This document shows, in pieces, positions 35,462 to 44,354 of a DNA stretch of 64,000 nt. The notes under the pieces are model-generated. The model saw nothing but the letters and a program-made list of their open reading frames with translations. It was not told where the DNA came from and made no database searches. This DNA is from Reichenbachiella versicolor (lineage in GTDB: Bacteria; Bacteroidota; Bacteroidia; Cytophagales; Cyclobacteriaceae). Position numbers and translations under genes: made by a program. The stretch spans positions 62,001 to 126,000 of the forward strand of contig NZ_QFZQ01000006.1 in assembly GCF_003171675.1 (NCBI RefSeq). Reading direction: 5' to 3'. The stretch's first letter is position 1. The number at the start of each line of letters is the position of its first letter.

Positions 35462-36352
35462 TCAGTGATTAGTTTGCGTCATATTTGCTGGACAAACAAT
35501 TGTAAAATCATTAGTGCCTTTATTTAGATCATCGACAGCCGAAATATCTTCCTGAGAGACAAATGAAATTACAGCTACCTTAAGCTTCTTATTGTAGTTT
35601 TTGACATACCAAGCTGTTCCTTCGTGATTCTTTGAATGGAAATTACCATTGAAATGAATCATAGTTGTCCCCTTATTCTCTTTCATTCCCTGGACGATGT
35701 AATATCCCATAGTAGCATCCTTAATTGCTTGAGCTGCAATGAAATTATCGGCATTCATCTTCATACCATGACCATGTCCCATCATCGCCCTCATCTCTTC
35801 GTAAGATTCTAACTCAGGGATAGTAATTGGTAGTGGTGGTAATAGTTTTTTCTTAGCTTCTTTATTCAATGTATCTAGTATCGCTATACCTTTCTTTGCC
35901 ACCATGCTGGCATATCTACGTGGTACGTTGGTGGCATAGAATGGCAGACTTTTCTCCTTTGCAAAGTCTACCAATGGGGCATAATCTGTCTTATAGTTAT
36001 TCCATGCCTTTCCATCTTTGATTAGATGTGACTCCTTGACAAACCCCGATAAATATTCATTCAAAACTAGCTGAGCATCTCGCTCAAACATCTCAGCTCC
36101 AAGGATCAGATTTCCATTCTTTTTGTCATACAGGCTCATGGTCAGCTCAATTTGCAACCAGTGTGCAATAGGGTTGTTATGCTGCTCTCCGAAAAAAACT
36201 ATATCGTAATCTTTCAGTGCTTCAGCCATTTGACCAAAGTCCGTAGTCTTACCTTCAGAATCAAAAATCTGATAGGCTTGGAGGGCTTGAGCAGAAATTT
36301 GAGATACACCGAGCAGAACAAAGTAGAACGTGAATAAAAATATTTGCTTCAT
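35462..36352 (-). CDS. ChaN-like haem-associated periplasmic protein
   Basis: 296 residues from the ATG at 36352, where the signal peptide starts (MKQIFLFTFYFVLLGVSQ, cleaved near ISAQ). Family motifs are VFFGEQHNNPIAHWLQIEL at about 47-65, ILGAEMFERDAQ and MIHFNGNFHSK. These Tiki/ChaN-superfamily proteins have His and Glu residues that could bind metal or haem; ChaN itself was reported to bind haem. A Met/His-rich loop MRAMMGHGHGMKMN fits metal or haem contact. It is the last gene of the haem operon, 74 bases after HmuY. Confidence 0.85.
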   Translation of the reverse strand: MKQIFLFTFYFVLLGVSQISAQALQAYQIFDSEGKTTDFGQMAEALKDYDIVFFGEQHNNPIAHWLQIELTMSLYDKKNGNLILGAEMFERDAQLVLNEYLSGFVKESHLIKDGKAWNNYKTDYAPLVDFAKEKSLPFYATNVPRRYASMVAKKGIAILDTLNKEAKKKLLPPLPITIPELESYEEMRAMMGHGHGMKMNADNFIAAQAIKDATMGYYIVQGMKENKGTTMIHFNGNFHSKNHEGTAWYVKNYNKKLKVAVISFVSQEDISAVDDLNKGTNDFTIVCPANMTQTNH

Positions 36353-36426
36353 AATATTTATGATAAAAAACGTCATTGCAATCTACGTTAGTGAGAGCAA
36401 TGACGTTTGTAACTGAGTCGATTCTA

Positions 36427-37128
36427 TTATTTTAAAATTCTTTCAAACTTAAACTTAGGAAACCCTTTTACTCCTTCATCATTGTAAAAACTGGTAAAGG
36501 CTAACTTAAAATACATTCCGTCTGTAGTTTTGATTACAAAAAACTCATTCGCAACGATCTCAAAAAGGAAAGTAGAAAAATCAAGCTGTTTCCATGCATG
36601 ACCTATCACATCTACTTCAGTAGAAAGTGTTAATTCCTCCACTTCTGAAACGGTAATATTACTATAGTCAATGTCAGTTACCTTGACTGCGCTTGTTACA
36701 CCTTTGTTTAACAGTACTCCTGTGACTGAGTAGGCAGTTAATGCACCTGTTCCAGTACCATCATCCACTCTACCATTATATTGTGAGAATACAATATCCC
36801 ATCCTTCCATTCCTTCTGCTACATCTTTTCCTTCTTCCCATAGATCAAATTCTGTAAAGTCATCTGAACTTTTGTGAATACCTAAGGTATCAGCAGCTAC
36901 CGTTTCAGAAAGAGCATCAAGATCTACGAAAACTTGTCTATTATAGTCAAGTTTGATTTTTTCCTCTTTCCTAGTATGATGATTATAGGCCTCTTCATAT
37001 ACATCAGGAGAGCTATACATAGCGACTTGCAATTCATCTTCACCTGCATACGGTGCTGGCTCTTCTTCTTCACATGCTGCGAACATTATCGCTCCAACCA
37101 ACATCATCAATAGCGTATACTTTTTCAT
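36427..37128 (-). CDS. HmuY-family haem-binding lipoprotein
   Basis: 233 residues. Lipoprotein leader ends MFAACEEEE. The all-beta HmuY fold is suggested by VFVDLDALSETVAADT, WDIVFSQYNGRVDDGTGTG and HAWKQLDFSTFLFEIVANEFFVIKT. HmuY of Porphyromonas gingivalis captures haem at the cell surface and passes it to a TonB receptor. The receptor gene lies immediately upstream (48 bases) here. His or Met ligands cannot be assigned by eye. Confidence 0.9.
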   Translation of the reverse strand: MKKYTLLMMLVGAIMFAACEEEEPAPYAGEDELQVAMYSSPDVYEEAYNHHTRKEEKIKLDYNRQVFVDLDALSETVAADTLGIHKSSDDFTEFDLWEEGKDVAEGMEGWDIVFSQYNGRVDDGTGTGALTAYSVTGVLLNKGVTSAVKVTDIDYSNITVSEVEELTLSTEVDVIGHAWKQLDFSTFLFEIVANEFFVIKTTDGMYFKLAFTSFYNDEGVKGFPKFKFERILK

Positions 37129-37176
37129 ATCAATTTATATTTATTAAGACTTATTCTAATTAATTGTTAAATTTTT

Positions 37177-39369
37177 TTAAACTCTTTTTAGGTTGAACTT
37201 AAATGAAAGAAAATAGGATCGACCCCAAGCAATAATCACATTTCCACCAGCTGAATGTGCTCCTCCACTTGTCGTACTTGAGATATTGTCGACGTCAAGA
37301 ATATTCTTCACACCCGCAGTCAATACATATCGTTTAGCTGCAAAATTCTTCGTGGCAGACCAATTCAGAGTACTATAGCCTTCTACACTCCCTTGTGAAA
37401 TATCCTCTCCATTAGAAAATAACTGAGTTCGTTGTCCTGTGTATTTGAAATCTAATTGTGTAGACAGATCTATTCTTGGATAATAGTACGAAGCCATTCC
37501 TACCAAATCATTGGAATACTGGAAATCATACTTTCCTGCCTCTAATGGATCATAGCCTATACCTGTAAGTGTATACCCTAGGCTGAATTTCCAGTGGTTA
37601 TTTCTGTTGTACAGCATGGATGCTGTTCCTCCATGAGTTCGCTTCTGAGCTATGTTAGCATAATAAAAAGCGGTCCCATCTTCATTCTGAGCCAGATCGA
37701 TTACGTCATCCAAGTGGTTGAAAAAAGTAGTTATTTCCGGCTTGAATATAGAGTTCGATCCTATATCAATTATCTGGGAAACAGAGGTGGATATATTTAT
37801 AGAATGCTCTGGTATTAAGTCTTCATTACCAAAAATTTGGTGATTAGCATCTACAAAAACGAAATACAATTCTTTCATCGAAGGGGCTCTAAATCCCTTT
37901 CCAACAGAAGCTTTGGCTTCGAACCTATGATCTGACTTGTACATCAAATGAGCAGAATATATTACCGGAGCGGAGTAGACATTGTGATGTATCAACCTTA
38001 TACCCGGTTGAAATGTGACTTGATCTAAAAGTTCAAGTTTCAAATCAGACCACAATGCATAATCGGCTAGTCTCTCATTAGATAGTATTCTGTCACCTTT
38101 TCCACTCTCGTTGTTTAATTCAAAACCAGCTTGAATCTTTATTAAATCTGATATCGCACTAGAATAGGACAGTCTACAATTCCAGTTATCAAACTGGTCT
38201 TCTATCTGCTCATCTGGTTGCTCATCCTTTATCCCTCTTGAGTAATTATATACATATTGGCGAGAAGAACGATTGTATGTATTGTAGGACATTAAACCAC
38301 TTATGGTAGAATTCTCTCCAATGGATATCTTACTATCTGCATAATAACTGTGACGTATAGTTTCAAACTCTCTATCTCTTGCGGTGGATGTTCCATCTAG
38401 GTAATCCCCTTTATAGTCAATCAATTCCCAAGACCTTCTGACTCCTACCTTTAAATTCCAATTCTCTTTATTGAGGTTATAATAGCCGTCAAGGTTCAAC
38501 TGAGATTTTGGATTCCAGACCATGCTTCTGGTCGACTTATCCTTATCATGTCCATCAAACATTCGATAGCCCGCCGACAAACTATATCGATTTCCCCCCG
38601 CATTACCGGATACATTTGCATTCGCATTATATTGACCGACAGACTCTCCATATAAGACTGCCGAACCATCAATGGCGTAGTATTTATTTTCTTTTGTAAT
38701 AATGTTGATGGTACCAGCAAGTGCATTCGAACCATAGACTACTGACATCGGACCTTCTACAATCTCAATATGATCAACTTGAGACATATCAATCTGAGAT
38801 AAGTCAATGTTTCCACTTTGACGCCCAATCACAGGTACACCGTCAATGAGAAGTTTGACGTGTTGTCCTTCTAGACCTTGCATGAATATTTGAGAACCTA
38901 AAACACCATCTTGTCTAAGGTTAATGTTTGGTTGGAATCGAAGCGCATCGTTTATGTTTTGCACTCCCTGCTTTTCTAAGGTCAAAGAGTTGATTACTCC
39001 AACTTTGTAGATTGATTCATCCGCGCGTTGTACATCTATACTAGCCGTTTTAATCACCTGATCCAACATCAACAAATCTGGTTTAAGCTGAACTACTTGT
39101 TCCTCATTATTGACCAGATTCACTTTCTGAGTTTTGTATCCTGCATATGAAATAATGCATTGGATTCCCTGTTTATATGGAATGTTAACTAGTCCATCTA
39201 TATCTGTAGCGAAATAGGATTTCTTTCCTAATTCATCCAATAAACATACATGAGCACCGACTAACGGATCATTGCCGTCTTTTACTGATAGTCGAATTGT
39301 TTCTTTGCTATTTGCTAATAAAAAACTACTGATAAACAGACACAGTATGATCAAAGAGTACTTTTTCAT
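37177..39369 (-). CDS. TonB-dependent haem receptor (HmuR-like)
   Basis: 730 residues with a signal peptide, a carboxypeptidase-regulatory-like N-terminal domain (about 22-100), a plug (about 125-230: INDALRFQPNINLRQDG, MQGLEGQHVKLLIDG, IEIVEGPMSVVYGSNALAG) and a 22-strand barrel to the C-terminus (SYFLSFKFNLKR). It imports a ligand across the outer membrane using TonB. Coupling to HmuY and ChaN genes points to haem or haemophore-bound haem. It follows the FMN/4Fe-4S gene by 5 bases. Confidence 0.93.
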   Translation of the reverse strand: MKKYSLIILCLFISSFLLANSKETIRLSVKDGNDPLVGAHVCLLDELGKKSYFATDIDGLVNIPYKQGIQCIISYAGYKTQKVNLVNNEEQVVQLKPDLLMLDQVIKTASIDVQRADESIYKVGVINSLTLEKQGVQNINDALRFQPNINLRQDGVLGSQIFMQGLEGQHVKLLIDGVPVIGRQSGNIDLSQIDMSQVDHIEIVEGPMSVVYGSNALAGTINIITKENKYYAIDGSAVLYGESVGQYNANANVSGNAGGNRYSLSAGYRMFDGHDKDKSTRSMVWNPKSQLNLDGYYNLNKENWNLKVGVRRSWELIDYKGDYLDGTSTARDREFETIRHSYYADSKISIGENSTISGLMSYNTYNRSSRQYVYNYSRGIKDEQPDEQIEDQFDNWNCRLSYSSAISDLIKIQAGFELNNESGKGDRILSNERLADYALWSDLKLELLDQVTFQPGIRLIHHNVYSAPVIYSAHLMYKSDHRFEAKASVGKGFRAPSMKELYFVFVDANHQIFGNEDLIPEHSINISTSVSQIIDIGSNSIFKPEITTFFNHLDDVIDLAQNEDGTAFYYANIAQKRTHGGTASMLYNRNNHWKFSLGYTLTGIGYDPLEAGKYDFQYSNDLVGMASYYYPRIDLSTQLDFKYTGQRTQLFSNGEDISQGSVEGYSTLNWSATKNFAAKRYVLTAGVKNILDVDNISSTTSGGAHSAGGNVIIAWGRSYFLSFKFNLKRV

Positions 39370-39374
39370 AACTC

Positions 39375-40796
39375 TCAGTTAAAGGTGATTTTTTTGTTGA
39401 GGATTGAGAATCTTGACCGAGTATTAGAAGCGTCCTTGAGAGCATCAAGTACACAACCTGTAGGACAAGCGAGCCTACACCATAGCATAGGATATCTCAT
39501 GGAAATCACTACAAATGCCGCAGCTACATAAAACCAATATGAAGAGACTTCAGTGCCGAATAGATCTGGGAATAGCTCATAGTTTCCGAAAGTCTTATAA
39601 CCATAGATAAAACCTCCTACTAACACGATGGTCAAGACGTAGCGGAAATACTCTGCTTGTTTATTAGTAATGAAAAGCTTCTTCGATTTGAATGGAGAAT
39701 ACTTCAATGAGATCATCTGTGCTGCGCCAAAAGGACATACATACGAGCAGTAAGCATTCTTACCCCATACAGCTGCTAACAAAGTTAACAATGCGTATAG
39801 TCCTAAAAATAATGACACTTCTGTCCCCATAAATGGCATCAGAAAAGTCACGTATGTGAAGGAACCATTCAACCCAAAGCCAACATAGATTAGAGTCAAA
39901 ACTGAAACTAAAAGTCTTGACTTCTTTGTCTTCTTGATCTGTGGCAAAATGGCATATAAGAAGATCGCTGCTATGACGACAATGTGAAGTATCCACCAAT
40001 AGGTGAGTTTTGCCGAAACATGAAAGTTATTAAGATCAAAAGCATAATAGGTAGACAGTAACTGAGGAGCAGTAACGGAAAAAGCTTCTGTCACCGCATC
40101 TGCCATAGCTTTGGCAGTGATAGTCGCTCCAGAAACTGCATCGATGGTCTCCGGTTGTTGATCCAATCCTAGTCCGGCATATTGATCAAGGTAGGTGCTT
40201 CTTAAGATCTTTCTGAGATAACTTTCGGTCTCCTTGGAAGTGATATACGAAACTTCTTCTAGTGTACCGCTCAGGGAAGTTTCCATGCCCAAGTATATTG
40301 GACCGGAAAAACCCTGTACGGTATTATGAAGCATATTTTCAAAGTATAAAGTCTTCAGTTTTCCATGACTATATATCTCAGCATAACACAATTCTCCTTG
40401 CATTTTGATATTGATCTCAGCATTATCCCCATGCTTAACAATCAACCTTTCACGCATAGCAGCTGACCATTCATTATTGTGTAGAGACTCACCCATTTCA
40501 CTATCAAATGACAGCATCCCAGCGGCCTTTACGTTTGACTTGGCCTTTGGATTGACTAATCCGTATTCACCCAGTACATAGCGAGAGCCCTGTGAGATTA
40601 ACCCCGCTTCTACTACTATAGACCTTTGAGTATCAGTAATCAACTGAGGTGAGAAAAACTCATTTTCTAAGGTATTCACATGAGATAGGATGCCCGATCT
40701 CTCCAAGGGACCATAGATTGCAAAAAATATAAAGAGGCTAAGCAGGCAGGCCGTAATGACAGACTTACGATAATCTATCGTCAATCGCTTAGACAT
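39375..40796 (-). CDS. Membrane FMN-binding/4Fe-4S electron-transfer protein (NosR/NapH-like fusion)
   Basis: 473 residues. An N-terminal membrane helix precedes an extracytoplasmic FMN-binding domain (about 60-225) whose motif DAVSGATITAKAMADAV carries the Thr normally flavinylated by ApbE. Five or so membrane helices follow (about 250-440), ending with two cysteine clusters, CSYVCPFGAAQ and CRLACPTGCVLD, fitting iron-sulfur binding on the cytoplasmic side. It should move electrons from the cytoplasm across the inner membrane to the periplasmic flavin. Its place between a chelatase-like lipoprotein and the receptor gene suggests reduction of haem or iron. Confidence 0.88.
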   Translation of the reverse strand: MSKRLTIDYRKSVITACLLSLFIFFAIYGPLERSGILSHVNTLENEFFSPQLITDTQRSIVVEAGLISQGSRYVLGEYGLVNPKAKSNVKAAGMLSFDSEMGESLHNNEWSAAMRERLIVKHGDNAEINIKMQGELCYAEIYSHGKLKTLYFENMLHNTVQGFSGPIYLGMETSLSGTLEEVSYITSKETESYLRKILRSTYLDQYAGLGLDQQPETIDAVSGATITAKAMADAVTEAFSVTAPQLLSTYYAFDLNNFHVSAKLTYWWILHIVVIAAIFLYAILPQIKKTKKSRLLVSVLTLIYVGFGLNGSFTYVTFLMPFMGTEVSLFLGLYALLTLLAAVWGKNAYCSYVCPFGAAQMISLKYSPFKSKKLFITNKQAEYFRYVLTIVLVGGFIYGYKTFGNYELFPDLFGTEVSSYWFYVAAAFVVISMRYPMLWCRLACPTGCVLDALKDASNTRSRFSILNKKITFN

Positions 40797-40888
40797 GATT
40801 TCGTGTATTAAGGAGTTAAAGTAGGTAGCCTGACCATCATCAGGCCACCTTTTTTCTCTCTTTAGAGAAATTGTACGATGAAAAAATC

Positions 40889-41827
40889 TTATTTATTTGC
40901 TATCGGTTGCCCTTTAAGGTCAGCAACTGTTTCAGCAACAATCTTTACTACCCATCTGTTGATATTTGGGTCAGGAAGAATAGCATCTTGCTTATAGGCC
41001 ACTCGAGATTGATCTTCTATCATATCCACCCCGTTTTGAACTATTTCACCTTGAAAATGCTCGTCGTTAGCAACTAAGACAGGGATGACCAAAGCCCTTT
41101 CTTCCAACTCTAAAATCTGTTCTATAGCTTTTTTGGTTGGTTCTGAGGAATATCGAACTAGGTGCCCACACCAGCCGTAAGATATTGACCCGATACCTGT
41201 TTGAGCTTTTAGATACCTACCTATGTCCTCTACCATCTCTTCCCATTGCTGATTAAACTCTTCATCACCGTAGGCAATTAATGCAACACCTTCATCACCG
41301 CTACCATCGGATAGCGCTTTCGCTCTACGAGTTATGTTTTTCTTCAATACGGTAGGGAAATCAAGTAATGGAGTCACTATTACTTTGGCCTTAGCATTAT
41401 AGGTTTCTATACCTTCAGCTTTAAGATTGGCTTTCACTTTAGGGTCGTTAGCCAAACCAGCGATATTTGGAATATCATGGCTGGTATGAGATGATATTGT
41501 TAAGAAGATGGGTACTACTATGACTTTATCATACTCTTCGGTATCAAATTGCTTAAGCTGAGTAGCAATAGAGGGCTCCGTGTATTCCATAAATGCGGTA
41601 CGCACATCTAGGATATCACCACTTGCCATTATTTCTTCCTTGACATCTACTTCAATATCCTTAAGCATCTGTCTCCAACCTTTAGAGTGCGAACCATGGT
41701 TAACTAACAATACTCCAATCTTTTCGCCTTCCTCCAAAGCAGAAGTTTCAACCGTCTCTTTTTTTTTGGTACATGAAAGTAGGCTAGCTGTTAGTAGTAC
41801 TGCAATTGCTAAGATTATCCTTTTCAT
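40889..41827 (-). CDS. Lipoprotein CbiX/sirohydrochlorin-chelatase-like protein in haem operon
   Basis: 312 residues. Lipoprotein leader ends ASLLSCTKKK. Two class II chelatase halves are visible: about 35-170 (IGVLLVNHGSHSKGWRQML, VIVVPIFLTISSHTSHDIP) and about 175-310 (VALIAYGDEEFNQQWEEMV, ALVIPVLVANDEHFQGEI). His residues of the NHGS and SSHTSHD motifs match metal-binding positions of CbiX/CbiK. Cytoplasmic relatives insert cobalt or iron into sirohydrochlorin, but this one is exported and opens a haem-uptake operon. It may therefore remove iron from haem, or bind haem. That is inference, attractive but untested. Confidence 0.85.
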   Translation of the reverse strand: MKRIILAIAVLLTASLLSCTKKKETVETSALEEGEKIGVLLVNHGSHSKGWRQMLKDIEVDVKEEIMASGDILDVRTAFMEYTEPSIATQLKQFDTEEYDKVIVVPIFLTISSHTSHDIPNIAGLANDPKVKANLKAEGIETYNAKAKVIVTPLLDFPTVLKKNITRRAKALSDGSGDEGVALIAYGDEEFNQQWEEMVEDIGRYLKAQTGIGSISYGWCGHLVRYSSEPTKKAIEQILELEERALVIPVLVANDEHFQGEIVQNGVDMIEDQSRVAYKQDAILPDPNINRWVVKIVAETVADLKGQPIANK

Positions 41828-41868
41828 TATTTATTTTTAATCAATCTAAATAAAATTAATAATCGCTA

Positions 41869-41887
41869 AATTAGATTAATTCTAAAT
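41869..41887 (-). promoter_or_regulatory. Inverted-repeat operator upstream of the haem operon
   Basis: TTAGA-TTAAT-TCTAA (41871-41885) is an inverted repeat with matching flanks, and a second related half-site CAATCTAAAT lies at about 41842-41851. It resembles iron-repressor (DtxR- or Fur-type) operators of the TTTAGA...TCTAAA style. It sits 42 bases before the first ATG of the haem operon, the right place for iron repression. Confidence 0.5.
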
Positions 41888-41920
41888 AACTCAAAGATAA
41901 TTAGTCATTTTTTTGAAAAG

Positions 41921-41967
41921 TCCTGATGTAAATCAGGAAAGCCAACCCATTCAGATGAGTTGGCTTT
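41921..41967 (-). terminator. Double hairpin closing the ArsR/SRPBCC side
   Basis: AAAGCCAAC ... GTTGGCTTT (about 41938-41967) and TCCTGAT-GTAA-ATCAGGA (41921-41938). The first has a T-run on either strand and could terminate bidirectionally. Confidence 0.6.
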
Positions 41968-42007
41968 GCTCCTACTTTATCAAAAACAGATAACCTTTCT
42001 GTATTTT

Positions 42008-42095
42008 TTATTTACCGAATTTCATCTCAAAAACAGAGACTCTTAGTTCATCGGTTGATTATGAAAAATAAAAACCGTGATTCATTAGTATTCCA
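42008..42095 (-). pseudogene. Decayed 3' end of a histidine kinase gene
   Basis: The minus strand reads ILMNHGFYFS, a stop, then STDELRVSVFEMKFGK and a TAA. This matches the end of the intact kinase encoded at 47648-48937 (ILMNHGFDFSLSTNDQG, then ITVFEMKFG). By eye the DNA is about 86% identical over 83 bases (42014-42095 against 47651-47732). Homology ends where repeat element A begins. Confidence 0.85.
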
Positions 42096-42302
42096 GCTCG
42101 ATCGCAATTGCATTGCGGTGTTCTTTACATGATCATGTATTTATGACTAACCGAAATAAGATCGGAGAAATTGAGTGAGATTCTACTCTTTATATAGACT
42201 TGATGGTATAATTTGAGAAAAGACATAGAATTTAGTTTGAACATGGAGATCGCATCACAGATGCTATTTATAGATACAATCGCAATGCAATTGTGATCGA
42301 GC
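42096..42302 (+). repeat. Inverted-repeat-ended element, copy A
   Basis: 207 bp bounded by GCTCGATCGCAATTGCATTG and its near-complement (end ...ATCGAGC). It shares the blocks TGCGGTGTTCTTTACATGA (left) and ATGGAGATCGCATCACAGAT (right) with copies C and D; B shares diverged versions. It begins 57 bases downstream of the SRPBCC gene 3' end. The 41828-42358 gap holds no gene other than remnants. Confidence 0.9.
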
Positions 42303-42358
42303 GAGAACTTCTTTGTGCGAAGAAGAGATATCTATTGTTGTTGTTAGCTCTTTCATAT

Positions 42359-42811
42359 CTATTTCAAGTTTATTACCAATGATTCTAATCTGTCAAATGC
42401 AGAACCCCAACCATTATAGAATCCCATTTTCTCCTGTTGTTTGCAATAATCTTCCGTTTCGTGAATAACGCTAAAAGTGAATTTGGTTTGATTATCAAGT
42501 TTTTCAAAAGATGCGTGCAATTCTACATTTTCCGTCATTGGTCTAAAATCTGCACTAGTTACAATTTTTTCCATCTCTACAATCTCTTTGTAAGTGCCCT
42601 CCGATATAAATTCTGTTCCATCAGGCATTGGCATTGTATACTTCCATTTCCCACCAACTTTAAAGTTGTGTTCAATAACTTTTAAATCCATTCCAGGAGG
42701 TGCCCACCATTTAATAATATGCTCCGAGCTTGTCCACGCTTCCCATACCAGTTCGATTGGTGCGTCAAAAATTTTTTCTAGTGAAAGTGTTCTGTTTTTT
42801 AAATTACTCAT
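42359..42811 (-). CDS. SRPBCC/AHSA1-domain protein
   Basis: 150 residues, one START-like fold: LEKIFDAPIELVWEAWTSSEHIIKWWAPPG at the N-terminus, then VGGKWKYTMPMPDGTEF and a C-terminal helix (GFYNGWGSAFDRLESLV). Such proteins bind hydrophobic ligands. The start overlaps the ArsR regulator stop by 8 bases, a very common pair in which the regulator controls the SRPBCC gene. Confidence 0.92.
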   Translation of the reverse strand: MSNLKNRTLSLEKIFDAPIELVWEAWTSSEHIIKWWAPPGMDLKVIEHNFKVGGKWKYTMPMPDGTEFISEGTYKEIVEMEKIVTSADFRPMTENVELHASFEKLDNQTKFTFSVIHETEDYCKQQEKMGFYNGWGSAFDRLESLVINLK

Positions 42812-43133
42812 TTCTATCCTTTTTATTTCTAAGCTGATTTACATATTCTTCAAAAGAGTTAATTCTCTTCTCCCATTGTTTATGGTATTTTTCCACCCAT
42901 AAGAAAGCAGGAATTAAATTTTGATGATTGACATAACAAAAGCGTTCTCTACCTCTTTTTGCGATAGATACGATGCCACATTCATCAAGAATTTTTAAAT
43001 GTTTTGAAATAGCTGGTCTGCTGATTTCAAATCTTTCAGCTACTTCATTTACTGAAAGCTCTGATTCAGAAAGAATATCTATAATTTCTCTTCTTACAGG
43101 GTCAGCTATGGCTTGAAAAACATCTCTTCTCAT
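42804..43133 (-). CDS. ArsR-family winged-helix regulator
   Basis: 109 residues. DVFQAIADPVRREIIDIL followed by the HTH SVNEVAERFEISRPAISKHLKIL and the wing ERFCYVN. No ArsR/SmtB metal-binding Cys pair is present, so it probably senses something other than metals. Autoregulation with the overlapping SRPBCC gene is likely. Confidence 0.92.
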   Translation of the reverse strand: MRRDVFQAIADPVRREIIDILSESELSVNEVAERFEISRPAISKHLKILDECGIVSIAKRGRERFCYVNHQNLIPAFLWVEKYHKQWEKRINSFEEYVNQLRNKKDRNE

Positions 43134-43233
43134 AAGTCACGTAACTATTCGGTTACGAATTTATATGTAATCATTTAGTTACACAACTGAATTTGTCAAA
43201 ATTTAATGCGAATGGGTAATTCTGAAATTCTCA

Positions 43234-43390
43234 CTCTATCGCAAATGTTTTGCGATTGAAATCTATGTTTATAGAGAGTTATCTAGCAATTGCATTTCGG
43301 TATCTTTATATCAATAGAGTATTGAAAAAGAATTCCGTTAAATATGGAGATCGCTTCTCAGATGCTATTATAGATACATTGCGATAGAGC
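43234..43390 (+). repeat. Inverted-repeat-ended element, copy B (short form)
   Basis: 157 bp, ends CTCTATCGCAA and ATTGCGATAGAGC. It has an internal hairpin TCGCAAATGTTTTGCGA, the shared block TAGCAATTGCAT and the diverged right block GGAGATCGCTTCTCAGATGC. It lacks the 75-80 bp between the left block and the TATCAATAGAGTATTG block found in copy D. It starts 60 bases after the end of the next gene. Confidence 0.85.
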
Positions 43391-43449
43391 GGGGAAATAC
43401 CTCAATAATCTTATGGATAATAATGTTTGTTACAGCACGTCTATTTGAC

Positions 43450-43827
43450 TTACTCATTTTCAAGTTCCTTAAATTTCTGCTTGTCCGTTAGTTTGGGTTC
43501 TGAAAGTTCGTAATGCTGATCGTCAAGTAAATCGAAATCAACAATATTCAGATATTCGTCAACGATGACTCTCTCGATTTTCACTCTACCACCACCAGCC
43601 CGATGTCGGTCTTGTCCATTCTTTTTCACACCGGAAATCCAAAATTCATCTCCAGTTTCAATATCATAGAAGTTCCCTGCCGTCCCGCCAGATTTCAGCT
43701 TCTTGTATGCGTGTCCGTTGAAGTAGACTGTTTGTCCTGACTTAGAGAATTCGACTAATCCAATCCATGCCTCACCTCGATCGTTCTGATCAGTTTTATG
43801 TTCGATATACATGATTCGACTTTGCAT
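43450..43827 (-). CDS. Conserved small protein of unknown function
   Basis: 125 residues. MYIEHKTDQNDRGEAWIGL, KSGQTVYFNGHAYKKLK, NFYDIETGDEFWISGVKKNG and DRHRAGGGRVKIERVIVDEY form a recognisable conserved pattern; from memory similar proteins are sometimes mis-annotated as DXP synthase. They occur scattered in accessory regions and could be immunity or cassette proteins. No catalytic motif. 8-base gap to the upstream gene implies one transcript. Confidence 0.6.
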   Translation of the reverse strand: MQSRIMYIEHKTDQNDRGEAWIGLVEFSKSGQTVYFNGHAYKKLKSGGTAGNFYDIETGDEFWISGVKKNGQDRHRAGGGRVKIERVIVDEYLNIVDFDLLDDQHYELSEPKLTDKQKFKELENE

Positions 43828-43835
43828 AATTTAAG

Positions 43836-44225
43836 TTATTTGTTCAGCCAAAGTTCTCTGAAAAGAGGGGTAACAACCCAACTATCCTCAATATTCTCAT
43901 TATCCCAACAACTCCAATAGAAAATTGTGAATTGATGTAGATCAAAATCCTTTAGAAGTAGAGGTTTGACTAATGCCCACTTCAGTTTAATCAACTCAAT
44001 ACTTCCCTGATCCTCGAGTGCTTGAATTATCATTTCCATCAATGAAAACTTTGTGTCTTCATTTTTGATTTCTTTGTTATAAGCCTGAATATAATCGTCT
44101 ATTCTTTCTGGTTCGGCAATTTCATATGTCCAATCTTGCGAAAGACTATCTATCGTATAATTAAAAAGTGTTGCTAGTTCTTCCCAATTGCCACCAAATC
44201 TATATTTAGGTTCTATTATTTCCAT
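43836..44225 (-). CDS. Small protein of unknown function, possibly immunity-like
   Basis: 129 residues from ATG 44225, preferred over a longer frame whose extra N-terminus (to 44312) lies inside a repeated leader. Contains RFGGNWEELATLFNYTI, EKF-like acidic helices, LIKLKWALVKPLLLKDFD and FYWSCWDNENIEDSWVV. Mostly helical and acidic, no signal peptide. I do not recognise the family. The leader upstream (44244-44353) is shared with the gene at 45602-46141. Confidence 0.55.
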   Translation of the reverse strand: MEIIEPKYRFGGNWEELATLFNYTIDSLSQDWTYEIAEPERIDDYIQAYNKEIKNEDTKFSLMEMIIQALEDQGSIELIKLKWALVKPLLLKDFDLHQFTIFYWSCWDNENIEDSWVVTPLFRELWLNK

Positions 44226-44243
44226 CTGGAGTTTTGTACTACA

Positions 44244-44353
44244 ACAACCGAGTATATAACACTCAATTTTTCTTTTACATAGATACACAATACTATAAAC
44301 GACGACAATCAATTACAAGAGGTAATAGGTGACATATACCCCTGATCCAGCCA
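44244..44353 (-). repeat. 110-bp shared leader, copy 1
   Basis: Nearly identical to 46161-46268. On the minus strand it ends in TGAGTGTTATATACTCGG, a small hairpin, about 19 bases before the gene start. A possible promoter (TTG ... TAGTATTG, 17-base spacer) lies inside. Confidence 0.85.
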
Positions 44354-44354
44354 A

